Assembly: GCF_001269925.1 (NCBI RefSeq)
Contig: NZ_LHVO01000037.1
Location: 21,710-85,709 of the forward strand
From: Pseudomonas sp. MIACH
Lineage (GTDB): Bacteria > Pseudomonadota > Gammaproteobacteria > Pseudomonadales > Pseudomonadaceae
Direction: 5' to 3'
Length of the DNA stretch: 64,000 nt
Shown: positions 17,189-26,998 of the stretch, piece by piece
Position numbering within the stretch: position 1 is the stretch's first letter
Layout of the letters: the number at the start of each line of letters is the position of its first letter
Made by a program: the position numbers and the translations under genes
Notes under the pieces: model-generated
Seen by the model: the letters and a program-made list of their open reading frames with translations, nothing else
Database searches by the model: none
What the model was told of the DNA's origin: nothing

Positions 17189-19759
17189 ATGAAATCCACC
17201 AGCAAACTCCTGGCTATCGGCCTGTTGGCCGCTGCCTCATCAGCACTGGCGGCGCAGGCGCCCTCCCCTGACTATTCACACTTGGTCCTGCTGATCAAAG
17301 ACGACGGATCCAGCTCGCGAACCCTTCAAGACCGTAGCGATCCGTCCAGCACCTTCCAGTCCCACGTGCCCAACATCACCCCCCTGGTGACGCCCGCCAA
17401 AGCGCGGACGCTGGAGGATGTAGACGCCCTGCGCCGGCACCGACTGGACCGCTACTACCTCATCGATACCCGCCACCTGACCCAGCAACAGGCGGAAACA
17501 CTGGCCCTGCAACTCAAACAGGACCCTGCCATCGAAGCCGTCGACTTTGAACCCCGGGTAGAAGGCATGTACGAGGACAAGGCCGAGCCCATCGCTGAAA
17601 CTGCACGCAACAGCATTCCGGACTACACCCCACGCCAGCACTATCTGCTGGGCCGGCAAGCCGTGTCGCCCTACAAGATCGGCGGCGTGAATGCCGTGCA
17701 GGCCTGGAAGGTTCCCGGTGGCAAAGGCGAGAACATGCGGGTGGTCTCTGCGGAAATCGATCATTGGTCCTACGATCACGTGGACTTGCCCAAACCTTTC
17801 CTGGCAGTCGATGAAGGGGCCATCACCGGCTACCACGACACGGCCAGCGTCGGCACCATCGGCTCCAGGGACAACGGCTTCGGCACCACCGGCATCGTGC
17901 CCTTGGTCCAGTTGGGCTATTCGCAATTTGGCACCAGCCGATTGATGCAAACTGCCGAACAGCTGAGCCCGGGTGACGTCGTGCAACTGGGCGTGCACCT
18001 GAGTTACTCGGCCCTTCCTGGGATAGGCTGCAGCAAGGACTGCTTCATGCCCCTTGAATACAACCGGACGGTGCGGGACATCATCACCTACATGACGGTC
18101 GAAAAAGGTGTGCATGTCGTCCTGGCTGCGGCAAACGGCAATATCAATTTGGATCACCCTTACTTCAAGGATTATTTTGATCGCAATACCTTCGATTCCG
18201 GCAGCATTTATGCGGGCGCCGTCTCCCCCACCACCGGCTTGAGAGCCAGCTTTTCCCAATACGGCAGCCGCGTCGATCTGTTCAGTTGGGGCGGCGCCGT
18301 CACCACGACGACATGGAGCGCCGCCAACCCCACCACCGGCTATACCCACACCTACAGCGGCACCTCTTCCGCGAACCCGATCATTGCGGCGGTCGTCGCG
18401 TCTCTACAGGGGGTCGCGCGGTCCCATGGCCTGGGCAATATTCCACCAAAAACGCTGCGTAGCATCCTCGTGGCCACGGGCTACCCGCAGGTTAACGGCA
18501 ATCGGACCGAAATCGGCGTACAGCCTGACCTGGACGCGGCGATCAGGAAACTGCTCGAAGAGGGTGCCGGCCAACCGCCCACAGGCCGGCTGGCTATCCC
18601 CGAAGAAGCCAAATCGGGGCAGACGTTCAACAGCCATGTCTACGCTGAATCGCCGACTCAAAAACCGCTGGCGTACCGCTGGAATGCCAGTGGATTCACC
18701 CCGCCCTACGGGGATGGGTCAACCTTGGCTTTGACCGCTCCGATCGTCCCCGTCGACACGCTCACCTCGATATCGGTGACGGTGTCCGACGGCACGCACA
18801 CCCTCGATCTGAGCGAGAACATCACCATCAAAGCGCCTGACGCGCCTCCGGTCGGGGACTGCGCCGCTGCCTGGATCGCGAGCAAGGTGTATGCCTCAGC
18901 CGGCGAAAAAGTCTCCTACGGCGGTTACAACTACCAAGTGACGCACTGGACGCAAAACAATCGCCCCGATTTGCATTTTGTCGAATCCGGCGCCGCCAAA
19001 CCCTGGCTACGCCTGGGCACCTGCGGTAGTGGACTGCCAGTCGCCAGGATAACCGGGCCATCCACGGTTGAAGCCGGCAAAGCCGTGCTGCTGTCGGGAG
19101 TGTCATCCACAGGTCAAGGCTTGCGTTTTGCCTGGGCAGCCAATGGATTCAACCCGGCCACATCGACACAGGCGTCCAGCAGCTTCGTTGCACCCAATAC
19201 TGCCGGCGCGCGCAGCATCCTATTGACCGTCACGGATGAACACAGCCGCACGGCGACTGCCAGCCACACCCTGACGGTGCTCGCCGGCACACCGGCCAAC
19301 CGCCCACCCGTGGGCAGCCTGCAGGGCAGCGATACGGTGGATTCAGGCAAAGCCGTGGCCTTCACCGCCAACACCAGCGACCCGGACGGCGACCCAATGA
19401 CCTACGCCTGGACGCGTCCGGGCGGCTTCACCGGCACCGTCGGCAATACTCGCAGCGTGACCCTCACCGCCCCTGCCGTCACCGGCGATACCCACGCCAC
19501 CGTCAGCGTCGCGGTCAGTGACGGGCGCGGCGGCGTGCTGCGGCTGGACAAACCAATCACCGTCAAGGCGCCACCACCGTCCGGCAATTGCGGCGCTATT
19601 GCCGCCTGGTCGGCTACCAAGGTGTATTCGACCTCCGCAGAGTCGGTGGCGTACAACGGCATGATCTACAAGCAGAACTTCTACAGCATCAACAAGCCAC
19701 CGGATGCCAACTCTGCCGCCTACGGCAAGGAATGGCAGCTCGGCGTGCCCTGCCCTTGA
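17189..19759 (+). CDS. Secreted subtilisin-like (S8) protease with PKD-like and CBM5/12 modules
   Basis: An 856-aa extracellular protease. Signal peptide 1-21 (cut SALA-A). A pro-region (about 22-165) ends near the PRQHYLLGRQAV segment. The S8 catalytic set is complete although divergent: D191 in AEIDHW, H216 in GYHDTASVGTIG, N316 in AAANGN and S393 in SGTSSANP. After the catalytic domain come a PKD-like beta domain (about 468-550), a first chitin-binding type 5/12 module starting C558 (AAWIASKVYASAGEKVSYGG), two more PKD-like domains (about 615-795; RPPVGSLQGSD, DPDGDPMTYAW) and a second, C-terminal module with the same W-x-x-K-V-Y pattern ending VPC. The start ATG 17189 precedes the signal peptide; its ribosome site is weak. 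A likely substrate is chitin- or glycan-associated protein. Classical Sec plus type II export is inferred. Confidence 0.85.
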   Translation: MKSTSKLLAIGLLAAASSALAAQAPSPDYSHLVLLIKDDGSSSRTLQDRSDPSSTFQSHVPNITPLVTPAKARTLEDVDALRRHRLDRYYLIDTRHLTQQQAETLALQLKQDPAIEAVDFEPRVEGMYEDKAEPIAETARNSIPDYTPRQHYLLGRQAVSPYKIGGVNAVQAWKVPGGKGENMRVVSAEIDHWSYDHVDLPKPFLAVDEGAITGYHDTASVGTIGSRDNGFGTTGIVPLVQLGYSQFGTSRLMQTAEQLSPGDVVQLGVHLSYSALPGIGCSKDCFMPLEYNRTVRDIITYMTVEKGVHVVLAAANGNINLDHPYFKDYFDRNTFDSGSIYAGAVSPTTGLRASFSQYGSRVDLFSWGGAVTTTTWSAANPTTGYTHTYSGTSSANPIIAAVVASLQGVARSHGLGNIPPKTLRSILVATGYPQVNGNRTEIGVQPDLDAAIRKLLEEGAGQPPTGRLAIPEEAKSGQTFNSHVYAESPTQKPLAYRWNASGFTPPYGDGSTLALTAPIVPVDTLTSISVTVSDGTHTLDLSENITIKAPDAPPVGDCAAAWIASKVYASAGEKVSYGGYNYQVTHWTQNNRPDLHFVESGAAKPWLRLGTCGSGLPVARITGPSTVEAGKAVLLSGVSSTGQGLRFAWAANGFNPATSTQASSSFVAPNTAGARSILLTVTDEHSRTATASHTLTVLAGTPANRPPVGSLQGSDTVDSGKAVAFTANTSDPDGDPMTYAWTRPGGFTGTVGNTRSVTLTAPAVTGDTHATVSVAVSDGRGGVLRLDKPITVKAPPPSGNCGAIAAWSATKVYSTSAESVAYNGMIYKQNFYSINKPPDANSAAYGKEWQLGVPCP

Positions 19760-19765
19760 AGCAAA

Positions 19766-19794
19766 GGTGGTGAGCGCACACGCCAGCTCACCGC
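19766..19794 (+). terminator. Hairpin after the S8 protease gene
   Basis: GGTGGTGAGC (19766-19775) pairs with GCTCACCGCC (19785-19794), with AAA before and TTT after the stem. It starts seven bases past the protease stop. The T-run is short, so efficiency is uncertain. Confidence 0.55.
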
Positions 19795-19946
19795 CATTTG
19801 CGCCTCTCACACAATTTTCCTACAAGTTTTGCTAAAAATACCCCGCGCGCCGTTAGTCGCTAGCCCCTGCCATGCATTAAAGTAGGCGCCCCAGGCTGTC
19901 GTTTGTTACATGACGCACAGGCTCATCTCTCCAGGAACCGTCATCG

Positions 19947-20906
<960 letters not shown>

Positions 20907-20911
20907 AGTCG

Positions 20912-21844
20912 ATGAACGCCAGCGTAGGGGTGCACGTCACGCTCAGCGAGCTGATCGAGATGCGCCACCGCGTGCGCGAAGTGCAGCTGTTCTCCACGCC
21001 GAGCCAGCGCAGCCCGCTGATCGGCCTGCACCATTCCAAGCTGCGCGGGCGCGGTGTCGACTTCGATCAGGTGCGGGTGTACCAGGCCGGCGACGATGTG
21101 CGCACCATCGACTGGCGCGTCACGGCACGTACCCAGGAGCCGCACACCAAGCTGTTCCACGAAGAGCGCGAACGGCCGATTTTCATCATGGTCGAGCAAA
21201 GCTGCCGGCTGTTTTTCGGCTCGGGGCAGATGTTCAAGTCCGTACTCGCCGCTCAGGCCGCCAGCTTGATCGGTTGGGCGGCGCTGGGGCATAACGACCG
21301 CGTCGGCGGGCTGGTGTTCGGCGACAACGAGCACTACGAAATCAAGCCGCGCCGCAGCAAGCAAAGCCTGCTGCAATTGCTCAACCGCCTGGTGCGCGTC
21401 AACCAGAGCCTGGACACCGAACGCCGCCCGGAGGCCGACGCCCTGGGCATGGCCCTGCGCCGTGGCCGCGAAGTGCTGCGCCCCGGCAGCCTGGTGATTG
21501 TGATCTGCGACGAACGCGCCCTCACCGAAGGCGCCGAGCAACAATTGAGCCTGCTGTCACGCCATTGCGACTTGCTGCTGTTGCCAATCTCCGACCCGTT
21601 GGACCACGCCCTGCCGGCGGCCGGGCTGTTGCGTTTCGCGCAACGAGGCGCACAGTTGGAACTGGACACCCTGAACTTCGACTTGCGCCAAGCCTACAAG
21701 GCCCAGGCCGAAGCGCGCATCGCCCGCTGGGAGCTGCTCGCACAGAAGCTGCGGATACTGCTGATGCCCTTGAGCACCCAGAGTGAAATGGTCGAGCAAC
21801 TGCGCGAATACCTAAACCCGCAACGCCCGGCCAAAAAACAATGA
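20912..21844 (+). CDS. DUF58 protein of the Bat operon
   Basis: A 310-aa protein with the DUF58 signature LHHSKLRGRGVDFDQVRVYQAGDDVRTIDWRVTARTQEPHTKLFHEERERPIFIMVEQS around residues 35-95, continuing into a vWA-like fold (ADALGMALRRGREVLRPGSLVIVICDERAL). No membrane anchor is evident. I chose ATG 20912, five bases after the MoxR stop; a TTG at 20903 would overlap it. In other bacteria the DUF58 partner bridges MoxR ATPase and the membrane Bat proteins. Its stop overlaps the next start as ATGA. Confidence 0.88.
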   Translation: MNASVGVHVTLSELIEMRHRVREVQLFSTPSQRSPLIGLHHSKLRGRGVDFDQVRVYQAGDDVRTIDWRVTARTQEPHTKLFHEERERPIFIMVEQSCRLFFGSGQMFKSVLAAQAASLIGWAALGHNDRVGGLVFGDNEHYEIKPRRSKQSLLQLLNRLVRVNQSLDTERRPEADALGMALRRGREVLRPGSLVIVICDERALTEGAEQQLSLLSRHCDLLLLPISDPLDHALPAAGLLRFAQRGAQLELDTLNFDLRQAYKAQAEARIARWELLAQKLRILLMPLSTQSEMVEQLREYLNPQRPAKKQ

Positions 21845-22335
21845 GCAGCCTCGACCAACTGCAACCGCTGATCGCCCCGCCGACCATCGGCTTCTGGCCA
21901 CCCGCGCCGGGTTGGTGGCTGTTGTTGCTGGTGATTCCGCTGATCGGTTGGGGGTTATGGTCACTTCGGCGCTTCCTGCCGACCCGACGCCCCCTGGCCC
22001 GCGCCGAACAACCGCTGGACCCGCTGCGCATCGCTGCGCTGGCCGAATTGGCGCTGATGCCCAAGCCCTACGACGGCGCGCCCGCCGGTGCCTGGCTGCA
22101 ACAGCTCAACGGCCTGCTCAAGCGCCTATGCCGCAATGACTACCCCTACAGCCAGAGCCACACCCTCAACGGTCGCAAATGGCTGGCATTCCTCGACAAC
22201 CGCTGCCCGGCTGCCGGCCTCACACGCTGGATGGTCCTGGTGGAAGGCGCCTACAAACCCGAATGCAAACTCGACGACAAGGCCATTGCCGGCCTGACCC
22301 AAGCGGTCGACACTTGGATTCGCAAACATGTTTGA
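21841..22335 (+). CDS. DUF4381 membrane protein of the Bat operon
   Basis: A 164-aa protein with one transmembrane helix near residues 22-40 (PGWWLLLLVIPLIGWGLWSL) followed by a basic, cytoplasmic segment and a small helical domain (LAELALMPKPYDGAPAGAWLQQLNGLLKRLCR, SHTLNGRKWLAFLDNRCP). This arrangement is typical of DUF4381, which is found only in MoxR/Bat operons as far as I know. It overlaps DUF58 by four bases and the BatA-like gene by eight, so expression is translationally coupled. Confidence 0.85.
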   Translation: MSSLDQLQPLIAPPTIGFWPPAPGWWLLLLVIPLIGWGLWSLRRFLPTRRPLARAEQPLDPLRIAALAELALMPKPYDGAPAGAWLQQLNGLLKRLCRNDYPYSQSHTLNGRKWLAFLDNRCPAAGLTRWMVLVEGAYKPECKLDDKAIAGLTQAVDTWIRKHV

Positions 22336-23416
22336 GTTCGCCTGGCCGTGGATCTTCGTCCTGTTGCCCTTGCCCTGGCTGATGCGCTTGGTCCTGCCGG
22401 CGGCCGACAGCGGCGAGCCCGCCCTTAAAGTCAGCTACCTCAGCGACCTCGAAGGCCTGGCCCGCCGCCGTGCCCGGGTGAACCTGCCGGGCTGGCGCCA
22501 ACAGGCACCCTTCGTGCTGCTGTGGCTGCTGCTGTTGACCGCCGCCGCGCGCCCGGAATGGCTCGGCGAACCACTGCCGATTGCCGCCAGTGGCCGTGAT
22601 TTGCTGGTGGCGGTGGACGTGTCCGGCTCGATGGATTTTCCCGACATGCATTGGCAGGACGAAGACGTAAGCCGCCTGAACCTGGTCAAGCACCTGCTCG
22701 GCGACTTTCTCGAAGGCCGCGAAGGCGATCGCGTGGGCCTGATCCTGTTCGGCAGCCAGGCCTACCTGCAAGCGCCGCTGACCTTTGACCGCCGCACCGT
22801 GCGCACCTGGCTGGATGAAGCGCGCATCGGCATCGCCGGCAAGAACACCGCCATTGGCGATGCCATTGGCCTGGCGCTGAAACGCCTGCGCCAGCGCCCT
22901 GCGCAAAGCCGCGTGCTGATCCTGGTCACCGATGGCGCCAACAACGCCGGGCAGATCAACCCGCTGACCGCCGCGCGCCTGGCAGCTGAAGAAGGGGTGA
23001 AGATCTACCCCATCGGCATCGGCGCCGACCCTGAGCAAACCGGCTCCCTGGGCATCCTTGGCGTCAACCCGAGCCTGGACCTCGACGAGCCGGCGCTCAA
23101 GGCCATCGCTGAAGCCACCGGAGGCCAATACTTCCGTGCCCGTGATGGCGAAGAGCTGGAAGCGATCAAACAAACACTGGACAAACTTGAGCCCGTCGAA
23201 CAGCAACCGACCCAGGCGCGCCCGGCGCAGGCGCTGTACAGCGGGCCGCTGGCCCTGGCGCTGATCCTGAGCATGTTGCTGGTGATCCAGGAGCGCTGGC
23301 CGAACAACGCATTGCAACGCGGGTTCAACAAACTGTCGAGCAAGGGGATCTTCCTGCAACAGCATCCGGAATGGCGCCAGCGCCTTAAACGCCTGCGTTT
23401 GCGGAGGCGTCGATGA
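22328..23416 (+). CDS. BatA-like vWA membrane protein
   Basis: A 362-aa inner-membrane protein. N-terminal and second helices (WPWIFVLLPLPWLMRLVL; PFVLLWLLLLTAAARPEW) precede a periplasmic or cytosolic vWA domain with an intact MIDAS: D97-V-S99-G-S101, the distal T in GKNTAIGDAIG and D in LILVTDGANN. A C-terminal helix (LALALILSMLLVI) and a highly basic tail (RQRLKRLRLRRRR) end the protein. The intact metal site contrasts with the degenerate site in the next gene. It belongs to the overlapping MoxR operon. Confidence 0.9.
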   Translation: MFEFAWPWIFVLLPLPWLMRLVLPAADSGEPALKVSYLSDLEGLARRRARVNLPGWRQQAPFVLLWLLLLTAAARPEWLGEPLPIAASGRDLLVAVDVSGSMDFPDMHWQDEDVSRLNLVKHLLGDFLEGREGDRVGLILFGSQAYLQAPLTFDRRTVRTWLDEARIGIAGKNTAIGDAIGLALKRLRQRPAQSRVLILVTDGANNAGQINPLTAARLAAEEGVKIYPIGIGADPEQTGSLGILGVNPSLDLDEPALKAIAEATGGQYFRARDGEELEAIKQTLDKLEPVEQQPTQARPAQALYSGPLALALILSMLLVIQERWPNNALQRGFNKLSSKGIFLQQHPEWRQRLKRLRLRRRR

Positions 23417-25152
23417 TCGACCTCTGGCCGCATTGGTTCCGTCCCTGGTGGCTGTTGCTGCTGCCCCTGCTTGGCTGGTTGCTGTGGCAGCTGTGGCATC
23501 GACAAAAACGCGCCGGGCGCTGGCAGATGATCCTGCCGCCGGCCTTCCACGCCGTGCTGCTCAGTGGTGGCAATGGGCGCGAAAGCAAATCGCCGTGGGT
23601 GTTGCTGGGCCTCGCCTGGCTGTTGGCCGTGCTGGCGTTGCTGGGTCCCAGTTGGCAGCGGGTTGAACAAACCAGCCAGAAGCCCTCCGACCCGTTGGTG
23701 GTGCTGCTGGAACTGACCCCGGAAATGCTCGCCACCGACAGCCCGCCCAACCGCCTGGAACAGGCACGGCGCAAGCTCTATGACTTGTTGCAGGCGCGCA
23801 CCGATGCGCAAACCGCCATCGTCGTGTATGCCGGCAGCGCCCACACCCTGGTGCCGCTGTCGGATGACCTGGCCACCAGCCGCAACCTGCTCGAAGCCCT
23901 GCGCCCCTCGATCATGCCCGAGCCCGGCCACCGCGCCGACCTGGCCGTGGAGAAGGCCCTCGACCTGCTCAAGCACGGTGGCCTGGGTCAAGGACGCCTG
24001 CTGCTGGTCGGCTCATCGTTGTCCAAACAGGAACGCCAGGGCATTCGCCTGCTGCTGCAAAGCAACCAGACCCCAAGCCTGTCAATCCTGGGGATCGGCA
24101 GCCGTGAAGGCACGCCGGTGACCCAGGAAAGCGGCGAATTCCTCAAGGACGAACAAGGCGCGATCCTCGTGCCACGCCTCGACAGCCCGACACTCAAGGC
24201 CTTCGCCAGCGAAATGGGCGGCCGTTACCGTGCCGCACGCCTGGACGATAAAGACCTGCGCCAGCTCGGCGTGCTGGACCCGCCCCAAGCCCTGCGCAAC
24301 GACGGCCAGTTGCTGCACCTCGACACCTGGGCCGACCAGGGTTACTGGTTACTGCTGCCGCTGTTGCTGCTGGCCGCCTGCGCCGGGCGGCGCGGCTGGT
24401 TGTTCTGTTTACCGCTGCTGCTGTTGGGCGCGCCGCAACCCAGCTACGCCTTTGAATTCCAGGATTTGTGGCTGCGACCCGACCAGCAAGGCCAATACCT
24501 GCTCAAGCAGAAACGCCCCGCCGAGGCCGCCGAGCATTTCCAGGACCCGCAGTGGCAAGGCGTCGCCCTGTACGAGGCCGGCAACTACGCAGAGGCCATC
24601 AAGCGGTTTGCCGAGGGTAATGACGCCTATTCCCACTACAATCGCGGCAACGCCCTGGCCAAGTCCGGTGAGCTGGAAGCGGCCATCGACGCCTACGAAC
24701 AAGCGCTGGAAGCCCAGCCCGACCTGCAACCGGCGCTGAAAAACAAGGCCTTGGTAGAAACCCTGATCCAGGAACAGGCAGAACCCGAGCCGGAAAAGCC
24801 GGAAAAAAACGAGGATGACGAAACCACCCAACCCGGCCAAACTGCGCAACCGGGCGCCAGCGGGCAAAATGCCACGGGTGGCGAACAATCGTCCCAGGGC
24901 CAGGGCGAGGCCGGCACCGGCGATACCCAGGCCGGCACCCCGCCGCACGCTGGCGGCAACGACGTGCCGGGCAGCGAGTTGGGCGATGAGCAAACCACCA
25001 CCCCGCCACTGCTTCCTGCCGACGCCAACCTCGACGGTGAACACCGCCAGGCCCTGGAACAATGGCTGCGGGAGATCCCGGACAACCCCGGTGAACTGCT
25101 GCGACGCAAATTCTGGTACGAACAGCAACAGCATCAGGACAAGACTCGATGA
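23413..25152 (+). CDS. BatB-BatC-like fusion: vWA domain plus TPR repeats
   Basis: A 579-aa membrane protein. Two N-terminal helices (PWWLLLLPLLGWLLWQLW; PWVLLGLAWLLAVLALLG) precede a vWA domain whose MIDAS motif is altered: the DxSxS position reads E100-L-T102-P-E104. A third hydrophobic region (about 310-345) leads to TPR-like repeats around residues 370-455 (WQGVALYEAGNYAEAIKRFAEG, SHYNRGNALAKSGELEAAIDAYEQALEAQPD). Then comes a disordered Glu/Gly/Thr-rich linker and a short terminal helix. BatB and BatC are separate genes in Bacteroides and Leptospira; the fused form is common in gammaproteobacteria. It overlaps both neighbours by four bases. Confidence 0.88.
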   Translation: MIDLWPHWFRPWWLLLLPLLGWLLWQLWHRQKRAGRWQMILPPAFHAVLLSGGNGRESKSPWVLLGLAWLLAVLALLGPSWQRVEQTSQKPSDPLVVLLELTPEMLATDSPPNRLEQARRKLYDLLQARTDAQTAIVVYAGSAHTLVPLSDDLATSRNLLEALRPSIMPEPGHRADLAVEKALDLLKHGGLGQGRLLLVGSSLSKQERQGIRLLLQSNQTPSLSILGIGSREGTPVTQESGEFLKDEQGAILVPRLDSPTLKAFASEMGGRYRAARLDDKDLRQLGVLDPPQALRNDGQLLHLDTWADQGYWLLLPLLLLAACAGRRGWLFCLPLLLLGAPQPSYAFEFQDLWLRPDQQGQYLLKQKRPAEAAEHFQDPQWQGVALYEAGNYAEAIKRFAEGNDAYSHYNRGNALAKSGELEAAIDAYEQALEAQPDLQPALKNKALVETLIQEQAEPEPEKPEKNEDDETTQPGQTAQPGASGQNATGGEQSSQGQGEAGTGDTQAGTPPHAGGNDVPGSELGDEQTTTPPLLPADANLDGEHRQALEQWLREIPDNPGELLRRKFWYEQQQHQDKTR

Positions 25153-26789
25153 GCCGCCGCACCACCCTTCTGCTTCTGCTCGCGTTGTCGGCAGGCCACG
25201 CCCAGGCGGCCAGCCTGGTCGCCAGCGTCGACCGCAACCGCCTCAATTCCGGGGAAACGGTGGAACTGACGGTGGAATCCAGCGATGTCACCCAGTTCGG
25301 CAAGCCCGACCTGTCGCCCCTGGATGCGCAATTCGAAGTCAGCGGCACGCGCCAACTCAACCAACTCACGACACTGGGTGGCGATAACCATGCGACCACG
25401 CGCTGGATCATCACCCTGCTGCCCAAGGAAAACGGCACGGTGGTGATTCCGCCGCTGCAAGTGGGTGAGTACACGACCCAGCCGATCAGCCTGCAAGTGC
25501 TGGAAACCAGCAGCCAGGACACCAACGCCGAGTTGGCCCCGGTGTTTGTCGAAGCCAACCTCGACCAGACCAGCGTCTATGTGCAGGCCCAGGCATTGTT
25601 GACCGTGCGCGTGTACCACTCGGTGTCGCTGTATGACGACAGCAGTCTCACGCCGTTGCAGATCCCCGATGCCCGTGTCGAACAGTTGGGCGAGTCGCGC
25701 ACCTACGAAAAGGTCATCAACAGCATCCGCCATGGCGTGATCGAAACCCGCTACGCGATCTACCCGCAGCACAGCGGTACCCTGGAGATTCCGACGCAGA
25801 CGTTCAGCGCCACGCTGGTGGAATCGCGGCCGCCCCAGGAAAACACGCTGCAAGGCACCAAGCCGGGCAAACTGATCCACGTGAGTTCGCCGGCGCTGCC
25901 ACTGGTGGTCAAGCCCAAGCCAGCGCTGTACCCCGTCGATACGCCGTGGTTGCCGGCCCGTAGCCTCACCCTCACCGAGAGCTGGAACCCGGAGCCTGAA
26001 CAGGTACAAGTCGGCGACTCCCTGACCCGCAGCCTGACCGTCAAGGCCGAGGGTCTGTCCAGCGCCCAACTGCCAGCCCTGCCCAGCACCGACATCAACG
26101 GCCTGCGCCGCTACCCGGACCAGCCGGTGCTCGGCAACCAGACCAGTGACCGTGGCCTGATCGGCAGCCGCGAAGACCGCGAAGCCCTGGTGCCCAACCG
26201 TGTCGGCGCCCTGGAACTGCCCGCTGTTGAAGTGGTGTGGTGGAACACCCACGAAGACCATCTGGAACGCACCAGCCTGCCGGCCCGTACCCTGCAAGTC
26301 GCCAATAACCCCAGCCTGGCGGTGGACACACCTGCCACGCCGACCATCATCACCGCGCCGGACGACAGCCGTCTGTGGCTGTGGCAACTCAGCACACTCA
26401 TCCTCGCCTGCACCACCCTGCTGGGCTTCGGCCTGTGGTGGCGTGCACGCTGGCAACCGGCGGTATTGCGTGCCGCACACACCGGCCCGAGCCCACGGAC
26501 CTTGCTCGACGACCTCAAGCGCGCCACCCAGGCCAACGACCCCCAGGCCACCCGCCAGGCACTGGATGCCTGGGCGCGGCAACAGCCGGAAACCCTGGCG
26601 GACATGGCGGCGCGGTTCGTGCCGTTGTCGGATGCCTTGGATGGGCTCAACGGCGCGCTCTACAGCGAGAGCGGTCAATACTGGCTGGGCGAAGAGCTGT
26701 GGCGTGCGGTCAAAGCCATCCCGATGGCCGAGCGCGAGCAGGACCCGGCGACGGACAGCACCAGCTTGCCGCCGCTCTACCCCAAATAA
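25149..26789 (+). CDS. BatD-like oxygen-tolerance protein
   Basis: A 546-aa exported, membrane-anchored protein, last of the operon. Signal peptide about 1-20 (LLLLALSAGHAQA), then beta-sandwich repeats typical of BatD (VASVDRNRLNSGETVELTVESS, FEVSGTRQLNQL, VYVQAQALLTVRVYHSVSLYD, RSLTLTESWNPEPEQVQVGDSLTRSLTVKAEG). One transmembrane helix sits near residues 410-430 (WQLSTLILACTTLLGFGLWW), followed by a cytoplasmic tail. BatD was named from Bacteroides aerotolerance; in Pseudomonas the role is probably envelope stress. No terminator was recognised directly after it; a dispersed repeat follows at 26847. Confidence 0.9.
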   Translation: MSRRTTLLLLLALSAGHAQAASLVASVDRNRLNSGETVELTVESSDVTQFGKPDLSPLDAQFEVSGTRQLNQLTTLGGDNHATTRWIITLLPKENGTVVIPPLQVGEYTTQPISLQVLETSSQDTNAELAPVFVEANLDQTSVYVQAQALLTVRVYHSVSLYDDSSLTPLQIPDARVEQLGESRTYEKVINSIRHGVIETRYAIYPQHSGTLEIPTQTFSATLVESRPPQENTLQGTKPGKLIHVSSPALPLVVKPKPALYPVDTPWLPARSLTLTESWNPEPEQVQVGDSLTRSLTVKAEGLSSAQLPALPSTDINGLRRYPDQPVLGNQTSDRGLIGSREDREALVPNRVGALELPAVEVVWWNTHEDHLERTSLPARTLQVANNPSLAVDTPATPTIITAPDDSRLWLWQLSTLILACTTLLGFGLWWRARWQPAVLRAAHTGPSPRTLLDDLKRATQANDPQATRQALDAWARQQPETLADMAARFVPLSDALDGLNGALYSESGQYWLGEELWRAVKAIPMAEREQDPATDSTSLPPLYPK

Positions 26790-26846
26790 CCCCCCGCTAT
26801 ATTCCTGACACTCCACAAAATCAAATCAACGCTGAACTACGGCTGT

Positions 26847-26922
26847 TGTGGGAGATTTTTCAGGGTCTGAAAAGTTGTGTAGATACCTACGGCCATCGGA
26901 GGCAAGCCTCCTCCCACATTGG
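26847..26922. repeat. Composite dispersed repeat, copy 1
   Basis: Begins tgtgggagatttttcagggt, continues ctgaaaagttgtgtagatac, and ends in ggcaagcctcctcccacatt. The outer tgtgggag/ctcccaca halves form a stem about 60 nt apart. A closely similar 75-bp copy in the same orientation is at 49407-49481. Lies between the Bat operon and sbcD. Confidence 0.75.
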
Positions 26923-26998
26923 ATCGGCGTCGTCTGGAGCAGCGGGTTCGCAATACAGGTAAACTCCCCTCCTTTTCATCTTCTCCACGGAGTTCGCC

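Noticed and set aside
25134..26816. A 560-codon open frame antisense to the BatD-like gene
   Set aside because: Same mirror-frame artefact. The plus-strand frame has a signal peptide, a membrane helix and operon overlap; the antisense frame has none.
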